Source: Paenibacillus qinlingensis
Lineage (GTDB): Bacteria; Bacillota; Bacilli; Paenibacillales; NBRC-103111
Reading direction: 5' to 3'
DNA: 64,000 bases
NCBI RefSeq assembly: GCF_013204845.1
Contig: NZ_JABMKY010000032.1
Span: 23,550 to 87,549, forward strand
Positions 35,836 through 44,486 of this stretch are shown here, piece by piece; the first letter of the stretch is position 1; each line of letters opens with the position of its first letter. Below the pieces are notes generated by a model. The model was not told where the DNA came from. It was given only the letters and a program-made list of their open reading frames with translations, and searched no databases. The translations under genes were made by a program, and so were the position numbers.

Positions 35836-36021
35836 CAAAAATGCAAAAGAGCAGTTTTGACAGCGGATTTCACTTGTTTTTTTGGAAATTGATACAAATA
35901 GGCATCAATTTCGTGTGAGTAGATGATATTTCCTTGAAATTCGATAGAAAGGTTGCCTTTTTGCACGCATTTGCTTATTTGGGGGATAAATAGAGAGAAA
36001 GGTTGCCCTTTTGCATTTTTC
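35836..36021. repeat. Tetrad element G (TGCAAA/GGCAACC motif)
   Basis: Four copies centred near 35848, 35899 (forward), 35959 and 36009 (reverse). Distances are 51, 60 and 50. Copy 2 is a long palindrome AAATTGAT-N8-ATCAATTT with near-perfect arms; copies 3 and 4 read AAAGGTTGCC-(C)TTTTTGCA. It begins within 10 bp of the end of the GGGTT array. Confidence 0.72.
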
Positions 36022-36089
36022 AGAGAATAATCCCCAATAAACCAACCACCAATTCTGCATCAATCGGGTGGGGTTGGGGGCCTTCGCTT

Positions 36090-36280
36090 GGGTTTGGGTT
36101 TGGGTTTGGGTTTGGGTTTGGGTTTTGAGTTTTGAGTTTTACGGTTTGCGTTACGGGTTTTGGATTTTGGGTTTTGGGTTTTGAGTTTTACGTTTTGCGT
36201 TTTGCGTTTTGCGTTTTGCGTTTTGCGTTTTGCGTTTTGCGTTTTGCGTTTTGCGTTTTGCGTTTTGCGTTTTGTCGTTT
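36090..36280 (+). repeat. Telomere-like G/T repeats: GGGTTT then GTTTTGC arrays
   Basis: About six units of GGGTTT (36090-36126), a degenerate zone of TTTTGAG/TTTTGGG, then about twelve units of GTTTTGC (about 36191-36275). The open frame that crosses it and continues antisense into the LysE gene is not a real gene. Confidence 0.9.
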
Positions 36281-36321
36281 TGGCTTTAGCTATGGCCCGG
36301 AGTAGGCTTCGCTTACAAAAT

Positions 36322-36365
36322 AAACGCCTACACCGACCTTCAAGGATGGGAGCGTTTATGGAGAA
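36322..36365 (+). repeat. Direct repeat with hairpin, copy 2
   Basis: Second copy of the element at 35275-35316, with CCTTCAAGG at the hairpin tip and outer arms AAACGC/GCGTTT. It ends 12 bp before the LysE stop codon, so it may also act as terminator for neither or both strands. Confidence 0.6.
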
Positions 36366-36377
36366 TGTACAAAAAAG

Positions 36378-37004
36378 CTACCCCCGAAGGAGTAGCCCCA
36401 TCACTGCAAACAATCCAAAAACCGTTAACATCGCACCAGAGACGCGATTAATCCACAGGAACGCCGCTCCTTTGAGCCGCTCCCTCAACAATCCAACCAA
36501 CAAACTAAGCAGCAACCACCATAGCGCTGAACCTGAGAACACACCGACCACCAAAGCAATCGCAGGCGTGAAGCCTCCCGCTGCACGATCTGCCAGCCCA
36601 AGCCCCGCAAACGCACCGACGAACGACATGATCGTCATCGGATTCGTAATGGTGAGCAGCAGCGTCGACGCATATGATTTGAATAGCGTATCCCCTGTCG
36701 CTTTAGCCGCTTCAGCGGCTGGCTTTGAGCGAAAAGTTTGCACGCCCAGATAGATAAGGAACAGACCCCCGACCAACTGTAGGATCACCTTTTGATCTAA
36801 CAAAAAGCTAGTAATCAGCGTCAAGCCGAACCCTGCAATGAAGCCATAGATAGCATCTGCCGTAGCTGCGCCTAGTCCAGATAGAAAACCATGCAAGCGA
36901 CCTAACGTCAGCGTTCTGCGCATACATAGGATTCCTATAGGGCCAACAGGTGCCGCGATGGAAAAGCCTAATAACAGGCCCTTAAGTAAGGGAATGAGCC
37001 ACAC
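36378..37004 (-). CDS. LysE-family amino acid exporter
   Basis: The 208-residue protein has six predicted membrane helices and the LysE motif GFSIAAPVGPIGILCMRRTLTLGRLHGFLSGLGAATAD. It likely starts at GTG just after the aguB stop. It is the third gene after aguA-aguB, so it may export agmatine-pathway products or amino acids; that is inferred from position. Confidence 0.87.
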   Translation of the reverse strand: MWLIPLLKGLLLGFSIAAPVGPIGILCMRRTLTLGRLHGFLSGLGAATADAIYGFIAGFGLTLITSFLLDQKVILQLVGGLFLIYLGVQTFRSKPAAEAAKATGDTLFKSYASTLLLTITNPMTIMSFVGAFAGLGLADRAAGGFTPAIALVVGVFSGSALWWLLLSLLVGLLRERLKGAAFLWINRVSGAMLTVFGLFAVMGLLLRG

Positions 37005-37006
37005 AA

Positions 37007-37882
37007 TTAAAACACCTGCTCACCATCGTACGTAGCGATTTTCTTGTATAGATCCGGACGACGATCTCGAAAAATACCCCATTCAATACGTTGAATTTCG
37101 AGCTGATCCAGATCGAACTCGGCAACAAGAACCGTTTCCTCGTCACGTCCAGCTTCCTCAATCAGATTCCCCTGTGGACCTGCAATGAAAGACGAACCAT
37201 AGAAGTTGATGCTGGAATCCTCATCTTCTTCCTTCCCGATACGGTTCGATGCGATTACCGGCATCAAGTTGCACGCCGCGTGACCGCGCATGCACATTTG
37301 CCAGTGATCCTTCGAATCAATGGAACCATCCTGCGGTTCGGAACCGATAGCCGTTGGGTAGAACAACAGTTCCGCCCCCATCAGTGCCATTACGCGAGCA
37401 GCTTCTGGGTACCATTGATCCCAACATACGCCGACGCCGATTTTGGCGTAGCGTGTTTTCCACACCTTGAAACCTGTATCTCCCGGGTTAAAATAGAACT
37501 TCTCCTCATACCCTGGACCGTCAGGGATGTGGCTTTTGCGGTAGGTGCCGAGCACGGAACCATCGGCATCGATAACGGCAAGCGAGTTGTAGCGAGCGTA
37601 GTTCTTTTTCTCATAAAAGGAGATTGGCAGAACTACTGCCAGCTCTTTGGCGATCTCACGGAAGTGATTGATCGCTTTGTTCGTTTCTAATTCCGTTGCG
37701 TAGCGGTAGTAATCGGATTTTTCTTTTTGGCAAAAATAAGGTGTTTCAAACAACTCTTGAATTAGAATCACTTGCGCACCCTTCGCCGCGGCTTCACGGA
37801 CCAATTTCTCCGCTTTGGCGATGTTTTCTTCTATGTTATCGGAACAGCTCATTTGTGTGGCTGCTACAGTCACTTTTCTCAT
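37007..37882 (-). CDS. aguB: N-carbamoylputrescine amidase
   Basis: The 291-residue nitrilase-superfamily enzyme converts N-carbamoylputrescine to putrescine, CO2 and ammonia. The catalytic triad Glu (QELFETPYF), Lys (YRKSHIPDGPGYEEKFYF) and Cys (GVGVCWDQWYPEAARVM) is visible. AAAGGGTGATT precedes the ATG. It follows aguA by 6 bp. Confidence 0.95.
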   Translation of the reverse strand: MRKVTVAATQMSCSDNIEENIAKAEKLVREAAAKGAQVILIQELFETPYFCQKEKSDYYRYATELETNKAINHFREIAKELAVVLPISFYEKKNYARYNSLAVIDADGSVLGTYRKSHIPDGPGYEEKFYFNPGDTGFKVWKTRYAKIGVGVCWDQWYPEAARVMALMGAELLFYPTAIGSEPQDGSIDSKDHWQMCMRGHAACNLMPVIASNRIGKEEDEDSSINFYGSSFIAGPQGNLIEEAGRDEETVLVAEFDLDQLEIQRIEWGIFRDRRPDLYKKIATYDGEQVF

Positions 37883-37888
37883 TTGGAA

Positions 37889-38926
37889 TCACCCTTTCTT
37901 GCTTGCTGGCATTTGCTGCGTCGTGCAGTGAACATTGCCGCCTTCTTTGATAATGGACATGCCGTTAATTGTACGGATTCGACGTTCAGGGAACGTCGCT
38001 TGAAGCACTTCAATCGCCTTGCGATCTGTCTCTTCCGAAGTTCCACCAAACACCGGCAAGATGATGCCGCCGTTCACGAAATAAAAGTTCAAATAGCTAA
38101 GCGTCAAACGCTGCTCTTCAAAGAACGTCAGCGGTGGTTGCTCAATTTGGATAATCTCAAATGAACGACCTTTAGCATCCCTCGCACTGCGGAGAATCTC
38201 CAAATTCTCCTGCGTAATCGCATAGTTAGCATCCGAAGGATCGTTACAGACTTGCAGAATGATTTTGCCTGGAGCCGCGAAGCAAGCAATATTATCCACG
38301 TGACCGTCCGTCTCGTCACCGTCGAGCCCCTTGTTCAACCAGATAATTTTCTCCACGTTCACGAAATTGCGGACATGCGCCTCAATCTCCTCACGGCTCA
38401 GATCCGGGTTGCGGTTCGTGTTCAATAGACATTCTTCTGTGGTCAAAAGCGTCCCTTCTCCATCCACGTGGATGGAGCCACCCTCCATGACGAGCGGAGC
38501 GTCAAAACGTTTCACACCATGGTGCTCCGCAATTTGTGGCGCTACGTTATCATCAAGATCCCAAGGCGCATACTTGCCGCCCCATGCATTGAACTTCCAG
38601 TTGACTGCTGCAATTTCTTGCTGCTCGTTCAACACGAAAGTTGGACCATTGTCGCGGAACCAAGCGTCATTATGGGGAATCTCCAAGAAATCCACATTGG
38701 ATTCCGTGAACATCGCTTTCACTTGCTCTGCATCAGAAGGATTAACAATCACAGTAACAGGCTCAAATTCGGCAATCGCCTTCGCCAAATCCGCATACCC
38801 TTGGGACACTACCGCGTGATCCTCTGGGTAAACCATCGACGCCTGAACCGGCCAAGAAATAAAAGTTCGTTCGTGCTCTGTCCACTCTGCTGGCATGCTA
38901 TAGTTTACATCTTTAGGTTTCGTCAT
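37889..38926 (-). CDS. aguA: Agmatine deiminase
   Basis: The 345-residue PPAD-family enzyme hydrolyses agmatine to N-carbamoylputrescine. Motifs: PAEWTEHERTFISWP, WFRDNGPTFV, and the catalytic Cys334 in GGNVHCTTQQMP. First gene of aguA-aguB-lysE. With AguB it completes the plant-type agmatine route to putrescine; an arginine decarboxylase is not in the window. The ribosome site is weak. Confidence 0.95.
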   Translation of the reverse strand: MTKPKDVNYSMPAEWTEHERTFISWPVQASMVYPEDHAVVSQGYADLAKAIAEFEPVTVIVNPSDAEQVKAMFTESNVDFLEIPHNDAWFRDNGPTFVLNEQQEIAAVNWKFNAWGGKYAPWDLDDNVAPQIAEHHGVKRFDAPLVMEGGSIHVDGEGTLLTTEECLLNTNRNPDLSREEIEAHVRNFVNVEKIIWLNKGLDGDETDGHVDNIACFAAPGKIILQVCNDPSDANYAITQENLEILRSARDAKGRSFEIIQIEQPPLTFFEEQRLTLSYLNFYFVNGGIILPVFGGTSEETDRKAIEVLQATFPERRIRTINGMSIIKEGGNVHCTTQQMPASKKG

Positions 38927-39184
38927 TATTCGTCATCTCACTTTATCTCAATTTAGTTAATCATCGCATAGAAAATTCAAATAAAAACATCGTCTCCCAT
39001 CATAACTCAAAAGCCGCCAAGGCTCAATGTAAATAGGTAGTTCCATGACCAAATCTTTGTCGACAACCTGCATCAGTTTAGCCTCATAACGGCTCGCCAT
39101 TACCTACCAGCATATTTAAAGTGCTTTTAATACACATTAGAAGAGGATTTCATAGACTGCATACCCGAAAGGATGGATCTCACT

Positions 39185-39820
39185 TTGGCAACTGTTCTGC
39201 ATATTACTGCGCATCCTCATGATCATCAAACGTCTTACAGTATGGCCGTAGGCAAAGCTTTCATCGATGCCTATCGCGAAGCGAACCCCAATGACGAAGT
39301 GATTCCTGTTGATTTGTATCGTATCCAAGTGCCGCATATTGATGCGGACGTGTTCAGCGGATGGGGTAAGCTGCGCAGTGGACAAGATTTCTCCTCTTTA
39401 TCTAGCGAGGAAAGCGCTAAGGTTGGACGCATTAGTGAACTCACCGAGCAGTTCATTGCTGCAGACAAATACGTGTTCGTCACGCCGATGTGGAATTTCT
39501 CATTCCCTCCTGTGATGAAAGCTTATCTGGATGCTCTTTGCGTAGCTGGCAAAACGTTCAAGTACACCGCAGAAGGTCCTGTTGGCCTTCTTCCTGGCAA
39601 AAAGGTACTGCATATCCAAGCGCGCGGCGGCGTGTATTCGGAGGGGCCTGCGGCCGGTATGGAATCTGGTCATCGCTATATCAGCATCATTATGGGCTTT
39701 TTCGGAATAACCGACACGCAAGGGCTGTTCGTAGAGGGGCATAACCAGTTCCCTGATAAAGCGCAGCAGATCAAAGAGGACGCGATTGCGCGTGCGAAGG
39801 ATTTGGCGCATACGTTTTAA
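39185..39820 (+). CDS. azoR: FMN-dependent NADH-azoreductase
   Basis: About 211 residues of flavodoxin-like fold: TVLHITAHPHDHQTSYSMAVGKAF, PMWNFSFPPVMKAYLDAL and HIQARGGVYSEGP are the AzoR hallmarks. It reduces azo dyes and quinones. The start is uncertain: TTG at 39185 has AAAGGA about 11 nt upstream; the ATG four codons before overlaps that site. Confidence 0.88.
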   Translation: MATVLHITAHPHDHQTSYSMAVGKAFIDAYREANPNDEVIPVDLYRIQVPHIDADVFSGWGKLRSGQDFSSLSSEESAKVGRISELTEQFIAADKYVFVTPMWNFSFPPVMKAYLDALCVAGKTFKYTAEGPVGLLPGKKVLHIQARGGVYSEGPAAGMESGHRYISIIMGFFGITDTQGLFVEGHNQFPDKAQQIKEDAIARAKDLAHTF

Positions 39821-39827
39821 TAAGGAG

Positions 39828-39866
39828 CTGTCCCCCAGGATCCATGGATCTTAGGGGACAGTTTTT
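39828..39866 (+). terminator. Terminator of azoR
   Basis: CTGTCCCC (39828-39835) and GGGGACAG (39854-39861) followed by TTTTT; GGATCCATGGATC forms the apical part. Confidence 0.85.
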
Positions 39867-39928
39867 CTTTGTGGATTGGCGGCATCAGCTCGATGAGCAG
39901 CTCTTTAATTAGCAGGAGTTGAGCTGTA

Positions 39929-40111
39929 AAACGGACACAGATGACCCTAATTGGTTCAAAAGTACCCATTTGCATGGCTAACGGACATGATAGTCGCTAT
40001 TTGCTTTTTTGGCACATGCTAATCGCAAAAAATGGATGAATAACGTCGTAGGCGTCCGTTACGTGGAAGAAGGGCTTCTTTTCTTGTGAATAAGGTCGCT
40101 AGTGTCCGTTA
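39929..40111. repeat. Tetrad element F (TAACGGACA motif)
   Basis: Four 23-mers at 39929-39951, 39979-40001 (forward), 40039-40061 and 40089-40111 (reverse), sharing AACGGACA at one end and GTC-N4-TATT at the other. Distances are 50, 60 and 50. The motif is unrelated in sequence to A-E but uses the same layout. It lies between convergent azoR and the DHOD-like fusion gene. Confidence 0.75.
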
Positions 40112-40179
40112 GACTTCCCCTCTATCTAGCAAAAAGCCTCAAACACCACTCACGTGGACATTTGGAAGCTCACTCATCT

Positions 40180-42279
40180 TTACAGGGATCTAACTGCCGT
40201 AACAGTTGCGCCCCCTTTGCCAACGAGATAGGGATATGTTAAATATAATCCGCCTACATACAGCATCACCGCTATGTAAACAGGCAATAAATGTACAAAA
40301 TCCGTATAGCCAATATGAAAATGCACCACTAATCCAGCTGCGAATCCCGGCAGCCCACCCCAGAGGAATGTCCACCATAACCATCCTTCGCCTTGATTGA
40401 CACCCCAAAGCGCCGAAGCCGTTATCGCTACTGCTAATGAAAACAGCGCACCACCAAAGCCAGCACGATCATGTGCGATGAGCGGAATCATGGCCTCACT
40501 CCAAGCCGACAGCTCCGAAGAAGTTACACCTAAGTAGACCAAATCACTTGGGACGAATACCTCCGTAATGCCGACAATGGAGATCATAAGTCCCCCGATT
40601 CCCAGACCAAAGCCAAGTATCACCAAACAGCACTGCCCCCACTGCGCTCTAAACCATACTCGATCATTACGTACACCTGGCGGCTTACGAGACGGATAAT
40701 CCTTCAAGCCACGCAGCGTCAGCAACAACATCGGGAGCAAAACAACCGCTGCTGCTGCATGAAGCGGATCAAAATAACCATACCCCAGATACAGAAAGAA
40801 ACTGCCAAAACCGACAACACAAGAAGATATGACGGCCGTTCGCGCCCAGTGCAGCCCGTAACGTAAGCCGTGATGAGCTAACTGATAATAGAAAATGCCA
40901 ATGGAGATCATCGTACCCGCTAAGGTAATGCGATCATGAGACATGAAATGGAGTAGATGGTTATTGAAACGGATAATTTCATTGCGTGTTTTGCCGAGAA
41001 AGTCTTCATCATACGGCAACAGCACTGTCGTTGCTGCAATCAACCAGGCAAGTACGCCGCCGATTATCATCCCTAATCCCAACAGGCTCATCCACCCCCA
41101 ATTCGCCCAGAAGGAAAGAGTAGGCGGGGATGATGAAGGCTGGAAGGATGAAATCTTCCCTAGCTGGGGGGACGCCAAAGCGACGGAAGACGTAATAACA
41201 GCGGTATTAGAATCGGAAGCCTGCTCGTTTAAAGGAACACTGACTTCGTTCCACGAAGCCTCAAAGACAGCCGAAGTCGCAGGAGCTGTGATGCGATCAT
41301 ATAGGATCGCTTCATTGATCCGCTTCGGCAGCCCCGGCCCCGCGTACACGAGCCCGCTGTGCAGCATGACGCTAGTCGCGCCTGCTGCCAACAGCACGCG
41401 CGCGTCCTCCGGCTGATGCACGCCGCCGGCCGCCACAATCGCGCTGCGCTCGCCCAGCGACTCGCGCAGCAACCGAACCTTGCTCAGCTGCGCGCTGAGC
41501 AAAGCAGCGCCGCCGCTAACGCGCTCGCGGCGAGTGCCCGGCTCCCGCTGCGCGTCGCCGAGGACGACACCGCTGAAGCTTCGCGCGGTGTCCAAAATGG
41601 CCCGCAGCTCCCCCTCCGGGAGCTCCTGCGGCACATACAACAGCACCGGCTTGCCCGGGGCTGCCGTTTCTGCCAGCTGGCGCACCTCCGTGAGGTACGC
41701 CAAAGCCATTGCCGATGGCCAGCCTTCGCTGAGGCCATCGAGGGTGAACCCCGCCGCGTACGGCGCCAGCTCCTGGAGCAGCTCCCGCTGCTCCTCGGCC
41801 GCTTCGCGCGGCGATCTCCCCGGCATCGGCCGCAGCCGCACGAAGTGCGGCAGTCGATGCCCCGTGCCCTTGCGCAGGCGCGCAGCGATCGCCTCCGCGC
41901 CGTCGTTCTCGTAGCCATCGGAGTAGACGATGGCTTCCTCTTCCGCCATGCGAGTAATCGATGCATGGCTATGAACAGCTCGGACCGTCACGGGTCCGAG
42001 CTCGATGAACCCGAGCCCGAACTGAGCGAGGGCCTTGTGCGCCGTGCCGTGCGGATCAAGCCCGCCGCTGAGGCCGACGGGACAGGCAATCGGCACGCCT
42101 GCCAGCTCGCTCGCAAGCTGCGGCGACATTTCCATGTGCCCCATCGTGCGGATCACGAAGGTTCCCCCAGGAATGCGACTTAACCCACCTATCGCATGCA
42201 ACGTAAGATCTCTTGCCCTTCGCCCGCTAAGGCGGAAAAGCAGTGATTTAAATAACGTGTGATACGACCAATCGGGCAT
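40180..42279 (-). CDS. Degenerate dihydroorotate dehydrogenase-like domain fused to a duplicated membrane domain
   Basis: The 699-residue protein starts at the ATG after GAGGAGG. Residues 1-330 follow class 2 DHOD: GGLDPHGTAHKALAQFGLGFIELGPVT, and AAGGVHQPEDARVLLAAGATSVMLHSGLVYAGPGLPKRIN. The usual NxSCPN motif reads TLDGLSEG and the FMN lysine region reads FVRLRPM, so catalysis is doubtful. After a linker, two related membrane modules (about 395-525 and 548-685) each contain LP/VPxDxxxLG and an HDR triplet (448-450, 603-605). The first 1 kb of the coding DNA is much richer in GC than the rest. It diverges from hmp across a CRP/Fnr-type box. Confidence 0.75.
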   Translation of the reverse strand: MPDWSYHTLFKSLLFRLSGRRARDLTLHAIGGLSRIPGGTFVIRTMGHMEMSPQLASELAGVPIACPVGLSGGLDPHGTAHKALAQFGLGFIELGPVTVRAVHSHASITRMAEEEAIVYSDGYENDGAEAIAARLRKGTGHRLPHFVRLRPMPGRSPREAAEEQRELLQELAPYAAGFTLDGLSEGWPSAMALAYLTEVRQLAETAAPGKPVLLYVPQELPEGELRAILDTARSFSGVVLGDAQREPGTRRERVSGGAALLSAQLSKVRLLRESLGERSAIVAAGGVHQPEDARVLLAAGATSVMLHSGLVYAGPGLPKRINEAILYDRITAPATSAVFEASWNEVSVPLNEQASDSNTAVITSSVALASPQLGKISSFQPSSSPPTLSFWANWGWMSLLGLGMIIGGVLAWLIAATTVLLPYDEDFLGKTRNEIIRFNNHLLHFMSHDRITLAGTMISIGIFYYQLAHHGLRYGLHWARTAVISSCVVGFGSFFLYLGYGYFDPLHAAAAVVLLPMLLLTLRGLKDYPSRKPPGVRNDRVWFRAQWGQCCLVILGFGLGIGGLMISIVGITEVFVPSDLVYLGVTSSELSAWSEAMIPLIAHDRAGFGGALFSLAVAITASALWGVNQGEGWLWWTFLWGGLPGFAAGLVVHFHIGYTDFVHLLPVYIAVMLYVGGLYLTYPYLVGKGGATVTAVRSL

Positions 42280-42359
42280 AGGCCGCCTCCTCTTTTGGAT
42301 GTTAGTTCCAGTATACCGTGTATCCTTCCCTCTGCCCATAGACACACTTTGTTGCGATT

Positions 42360-42381
42360 CCCTGTGATTCTAATCACAGGG
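42360..42381. promoter_or_regulatory. CRP/Fnr-type palindrome between the DHOD-like gene and hmp
   Basis: TGTGA (42363-42367), 6 bp, TCACA (42374-42378), in a perfect 8-bp-arm dyad CCCTGTGA/TCACAGGG. It lies 66 bp before the hmp ATG. A Crp/Fnr-family gene is 2 kb away (44487-44990). Confidence 0.75.
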
Positions 42382-42447
42382 GTTCCATCCATTTGTTCGC
42401 TATACTAAAGGCATCAAGTCATTCTACTGGAAATGAGATGATCCGAC

Positions 42448-43665
42448 ATGTTAAGCGAACAAACCATCCAAATCATTAAATCCACCGTGCCTGTATTAGA
42501 AGTTCATGGTGTCGCGATAACCAAACGTTTCTACGAGAAGCTGTTCACATCTCACCCTGAGCTTCTACATCTGTTCAATCACGCTAATCAAAAACAAGGT
42601 CGGCAGCAGGCAGCGTTAGCGAATGCCGTTTATGCAGCAGCGAAACATATTGATCGATTGGAATTGATCCTGCCAGCCGTCAAACAAATTGCCCACAAAC
42701 ATCGCTCTCTTGGCGTTAAACCCGAGCAATATCCCATCGTTGGAGAACATTTGCTAGGTGCAATTAAGGATGTACTTGGCGATGCGGCGACGGACGACAT
42801 TCTCGGGGCATGGGCTGAAGCCTATGGGGTCATTGCCAGTGCCTTCATTGGCATTGAGTCCGATATGTATACGAATTCCGCTTTGCAGCCTGGGGGATGG
42901 TCCGACTTCAGACCGTTCGTCATCGCCCGCAAAGACAGAGAAAGCGACGTTATTACCTCCTTTTACTTAACGCCGCAGGATCAAGGTCCGATTGCTGCAT
43001 TCGAAGCTGGACAGTATATCAGTGTTCGTGTCCAAATACCCGGCGATACTTACACACATATTCGACAGTACAGCCTCTCTCATGCCGCGGGGCAGCCATT
43101 CTACCGAATCTCGGTTAAACGCGAAGACACCAATCCAGCTGTGCCGGCGGGCAAAGTATCTGTCTTTTTACACAATCAGGTTCAAGAGGGAGATGTTCTG
43201 TGGCTCTCCGCGCCAGCAGGTGACTTTACATTAGATCAAACAGATACACGACCTGTTACGCTCCTAAGCGGCGGTGTCGGACTTACCCCGATGGTGAGTA
43301 TGCTGCACGCACTCGCCACCAAGCAGCCGAATCGGAAGGTTACTTTTATCCATGCTGCTCAAAATGGAGAACATCACGCTCTTCGCAGAGAGGTCGAACA
43401 GTTGGCTGAAAAGCATCCCCAAGTCACACTTGCTTGGTGCTACGCTCAACCGACAGCTGCCGATACCAATGAGCAGTCTTATCACAAAGAGGGCTATGTC
43501 GATCTCCCATGGATCCAAAGCCTTGTTCCGACAGTGGATGGCAGCTTTTACTTCTGTGGTCCCTTGCCATTCATGAAAGCCGTGAACCAATCGCTTATCG
43601 CTTGGGGTGTTCCAGAAGCGGATCGTCATTACGAATTCTTCGGTCCTTCCGGTGCTCTTTCCTAA
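42448..43665 (+). CDS. hmp: Flavohemoglobin (nitric oxide dioxygenase)
   Basis: The 405-residue protein has a globin domain (1-140) with proximal His85, Tyr29 and Phe43 at the expected places, an FAD-binding barrel with RQYSLSHA, and a NAD-binding domain with LLSGGVGLTPMVSMLHAL and YFCGPLPFMKAV. It converts NO to nitrate. The dyad upstream suggests Crp/Fnr-type control. Confidence 0.96.
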   Translation: MLSEQTIQIIKSTVPVLEVHGVAITKRFYEKLFTSHPELLHLFNHANQKQGRQQAALANAVYAAAKHIDRLELILPAVKQIAHKHRSLGVKPEQYPIVGEHLLGAIKDVLGDAATDDILGAWAEAYGVIASAFIGIESDMYTNSALQPGGWSDFRPFVIARKDRESDVITSFYLTPQDQGPIAAFEAGQYISVRVQIPGDTYTHIRQYSLSHAAGQPFYRISVKREDTNPAVPAGKVSVFLHNQVQEGDVLWLSAPAGDFTLDQTDTRPVTLLSGGVGLTPMVSMLHALATKQPNRKVTFIHAAQNGEHHALRREVEQLAEKHPQVTLAWCYAQPTAADTNEQSYHKEGYVDLPWIQSLVPTVDGSFYFCGPLPFMKAVNQSLIAWGVPEADRHYEFFGPSGALS

Positions 43666-43755
43666 AAACATTCGGAGCTCATCGGCCATAGCAATGCCCT
43701 GCTGCAGGTTGGCGAAAGGCATGTATGTACGCCGAGCACCTCATATCATCGTGAA

Positions 43756-43791
43756 AAACGGCTCTGTGCGCATGATGCGACGGGGCCGTTT
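43756..43791 (+). terminator. Probable terminator of hmp
   Basis: AAACGGC (43756-43762) and GCCGTTT (43785-43791) lie about 90 bp after the stop; the following T run is short, so strength is uncertain. Confidence 0.5.
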
Positions 43792-43836
43792 GGTTTAAGG
43801 GCAGCGCGGATATCTCTCATCGCAGGGGGGAGTCTA

Positions 43837-44025
43837 ACTAACTGGAAAATGTCCATCTAATTGAGCTCATTTCGAGCGAAAAAGATGATTAACTGGATTT
43901 TATACAGGTATTTTCGCTACTTTTCACAGACTTGAGGTAAATCACTGAAATTAACCACATATAATCCAGCTATTCTTATTTTTGCGCTAAATTCCACTAA
44001 TTTAACATCAGAAAATCCATCTAAT
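43837..44025. repeat. Tetrad element C (TAACTGGA motif)
   Basis: Four 24-mers at 43837-43860, 43888-43911 (forward), 43951-43974 and 44002-44025 (reverse); distances 51, 63 and 51. It lies between the convergent hmp and crp-like genes. Confidence 0.75.
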
Positions 44026-44040
44026 TTGTTGGAGTGGGAA

Positions 44041-44220
44041 GGTAGAAGGTTGGGGAGCGGTTAGAGTGTAGTTGGGGAGCAGATGGGAGCAGATGGGAGC
44101 AGTTGGGAGCGGTTAGAGCGTAGTTGGAGAGCAGTTTGAGACCAGTTGGAGATCAGTTGGAGATCAGTTGGAGAGCAGTTAGCGCGTAGTTGGTGAGCAG
44201 TTGGAGCAGTTAGGACCTAG
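44041..44220 (+). repeat. Degenerate GGGAGCAGTT/GGAGATCAGTT repeats
   Basis: About 180 bp of imperfect 10-11-bp purine-rich units (TTGGGAGCAG, ATGGGAGCAG, TTGGAGATCAG). No coding potential supported by a ribosome site. Confidence 0.8.
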
Positions 44221-44252
44221 CTGGTGAAAACCCCAATGATCTTCTGGTTAAG

Positions 44253-44425
44253 GGTTTGCATTTCTGTTCGTGGAAGTAGCACCTTCCTTCGAGCCATGTC
44301 TGCATTTCTTTCGCCGAAAGGAGGGCATTTCCTTCGTGAGGGTTTGCATCTCTTTTCGTGAAAGGAGGGCATTTCCTTCGTGAAGGTTTGGATCTAAAGG
44401 TTTGGATCTCTTTTCGTTACAGGGT
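44253..44425 (+). repeat. 44-bp tandem repeat built from two ~22-bp half units
   Basis: TGCA-type landmarks recur at 44257, 44301, 44345 and (as TGGA) 44389, exactly 44 bp apart. Each unit holds GGTTTGCATCTCTTTTCGTG followed by a second, similar half (GGGCATTTCCTTCGTGAA). It lies directly downstream of the Crp/Fnr gene's stop. Confidence 0.75.
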
Positions 44426-44486
44426 AAGCCCTTCCCAAAATGAAATTCCGGCTCAAAAGGTTAGAAGACTTTCACTCACCTACTAC

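Noticed and set aside
35653..35918. Frames across (GGGTT)n encoding GLGWV or PNPTQ repeats
   Set aside because: A 5-bp unit keeps every frame open; no start with ribosome site and no recognisable domain.
36160..36753. 197-codon + frame starting in the GTTTTGC array
   Set aside because: It is repeat-derived in the first part and antisense to the LysE gene in the second.
39929..40111. CRISPR array as explanation for the tetrads
   Set aside because: Only four copies, imperfect repeats, spacers of 26-40 bp of two sizes, a switch of orientation in the middle and no cas genes.
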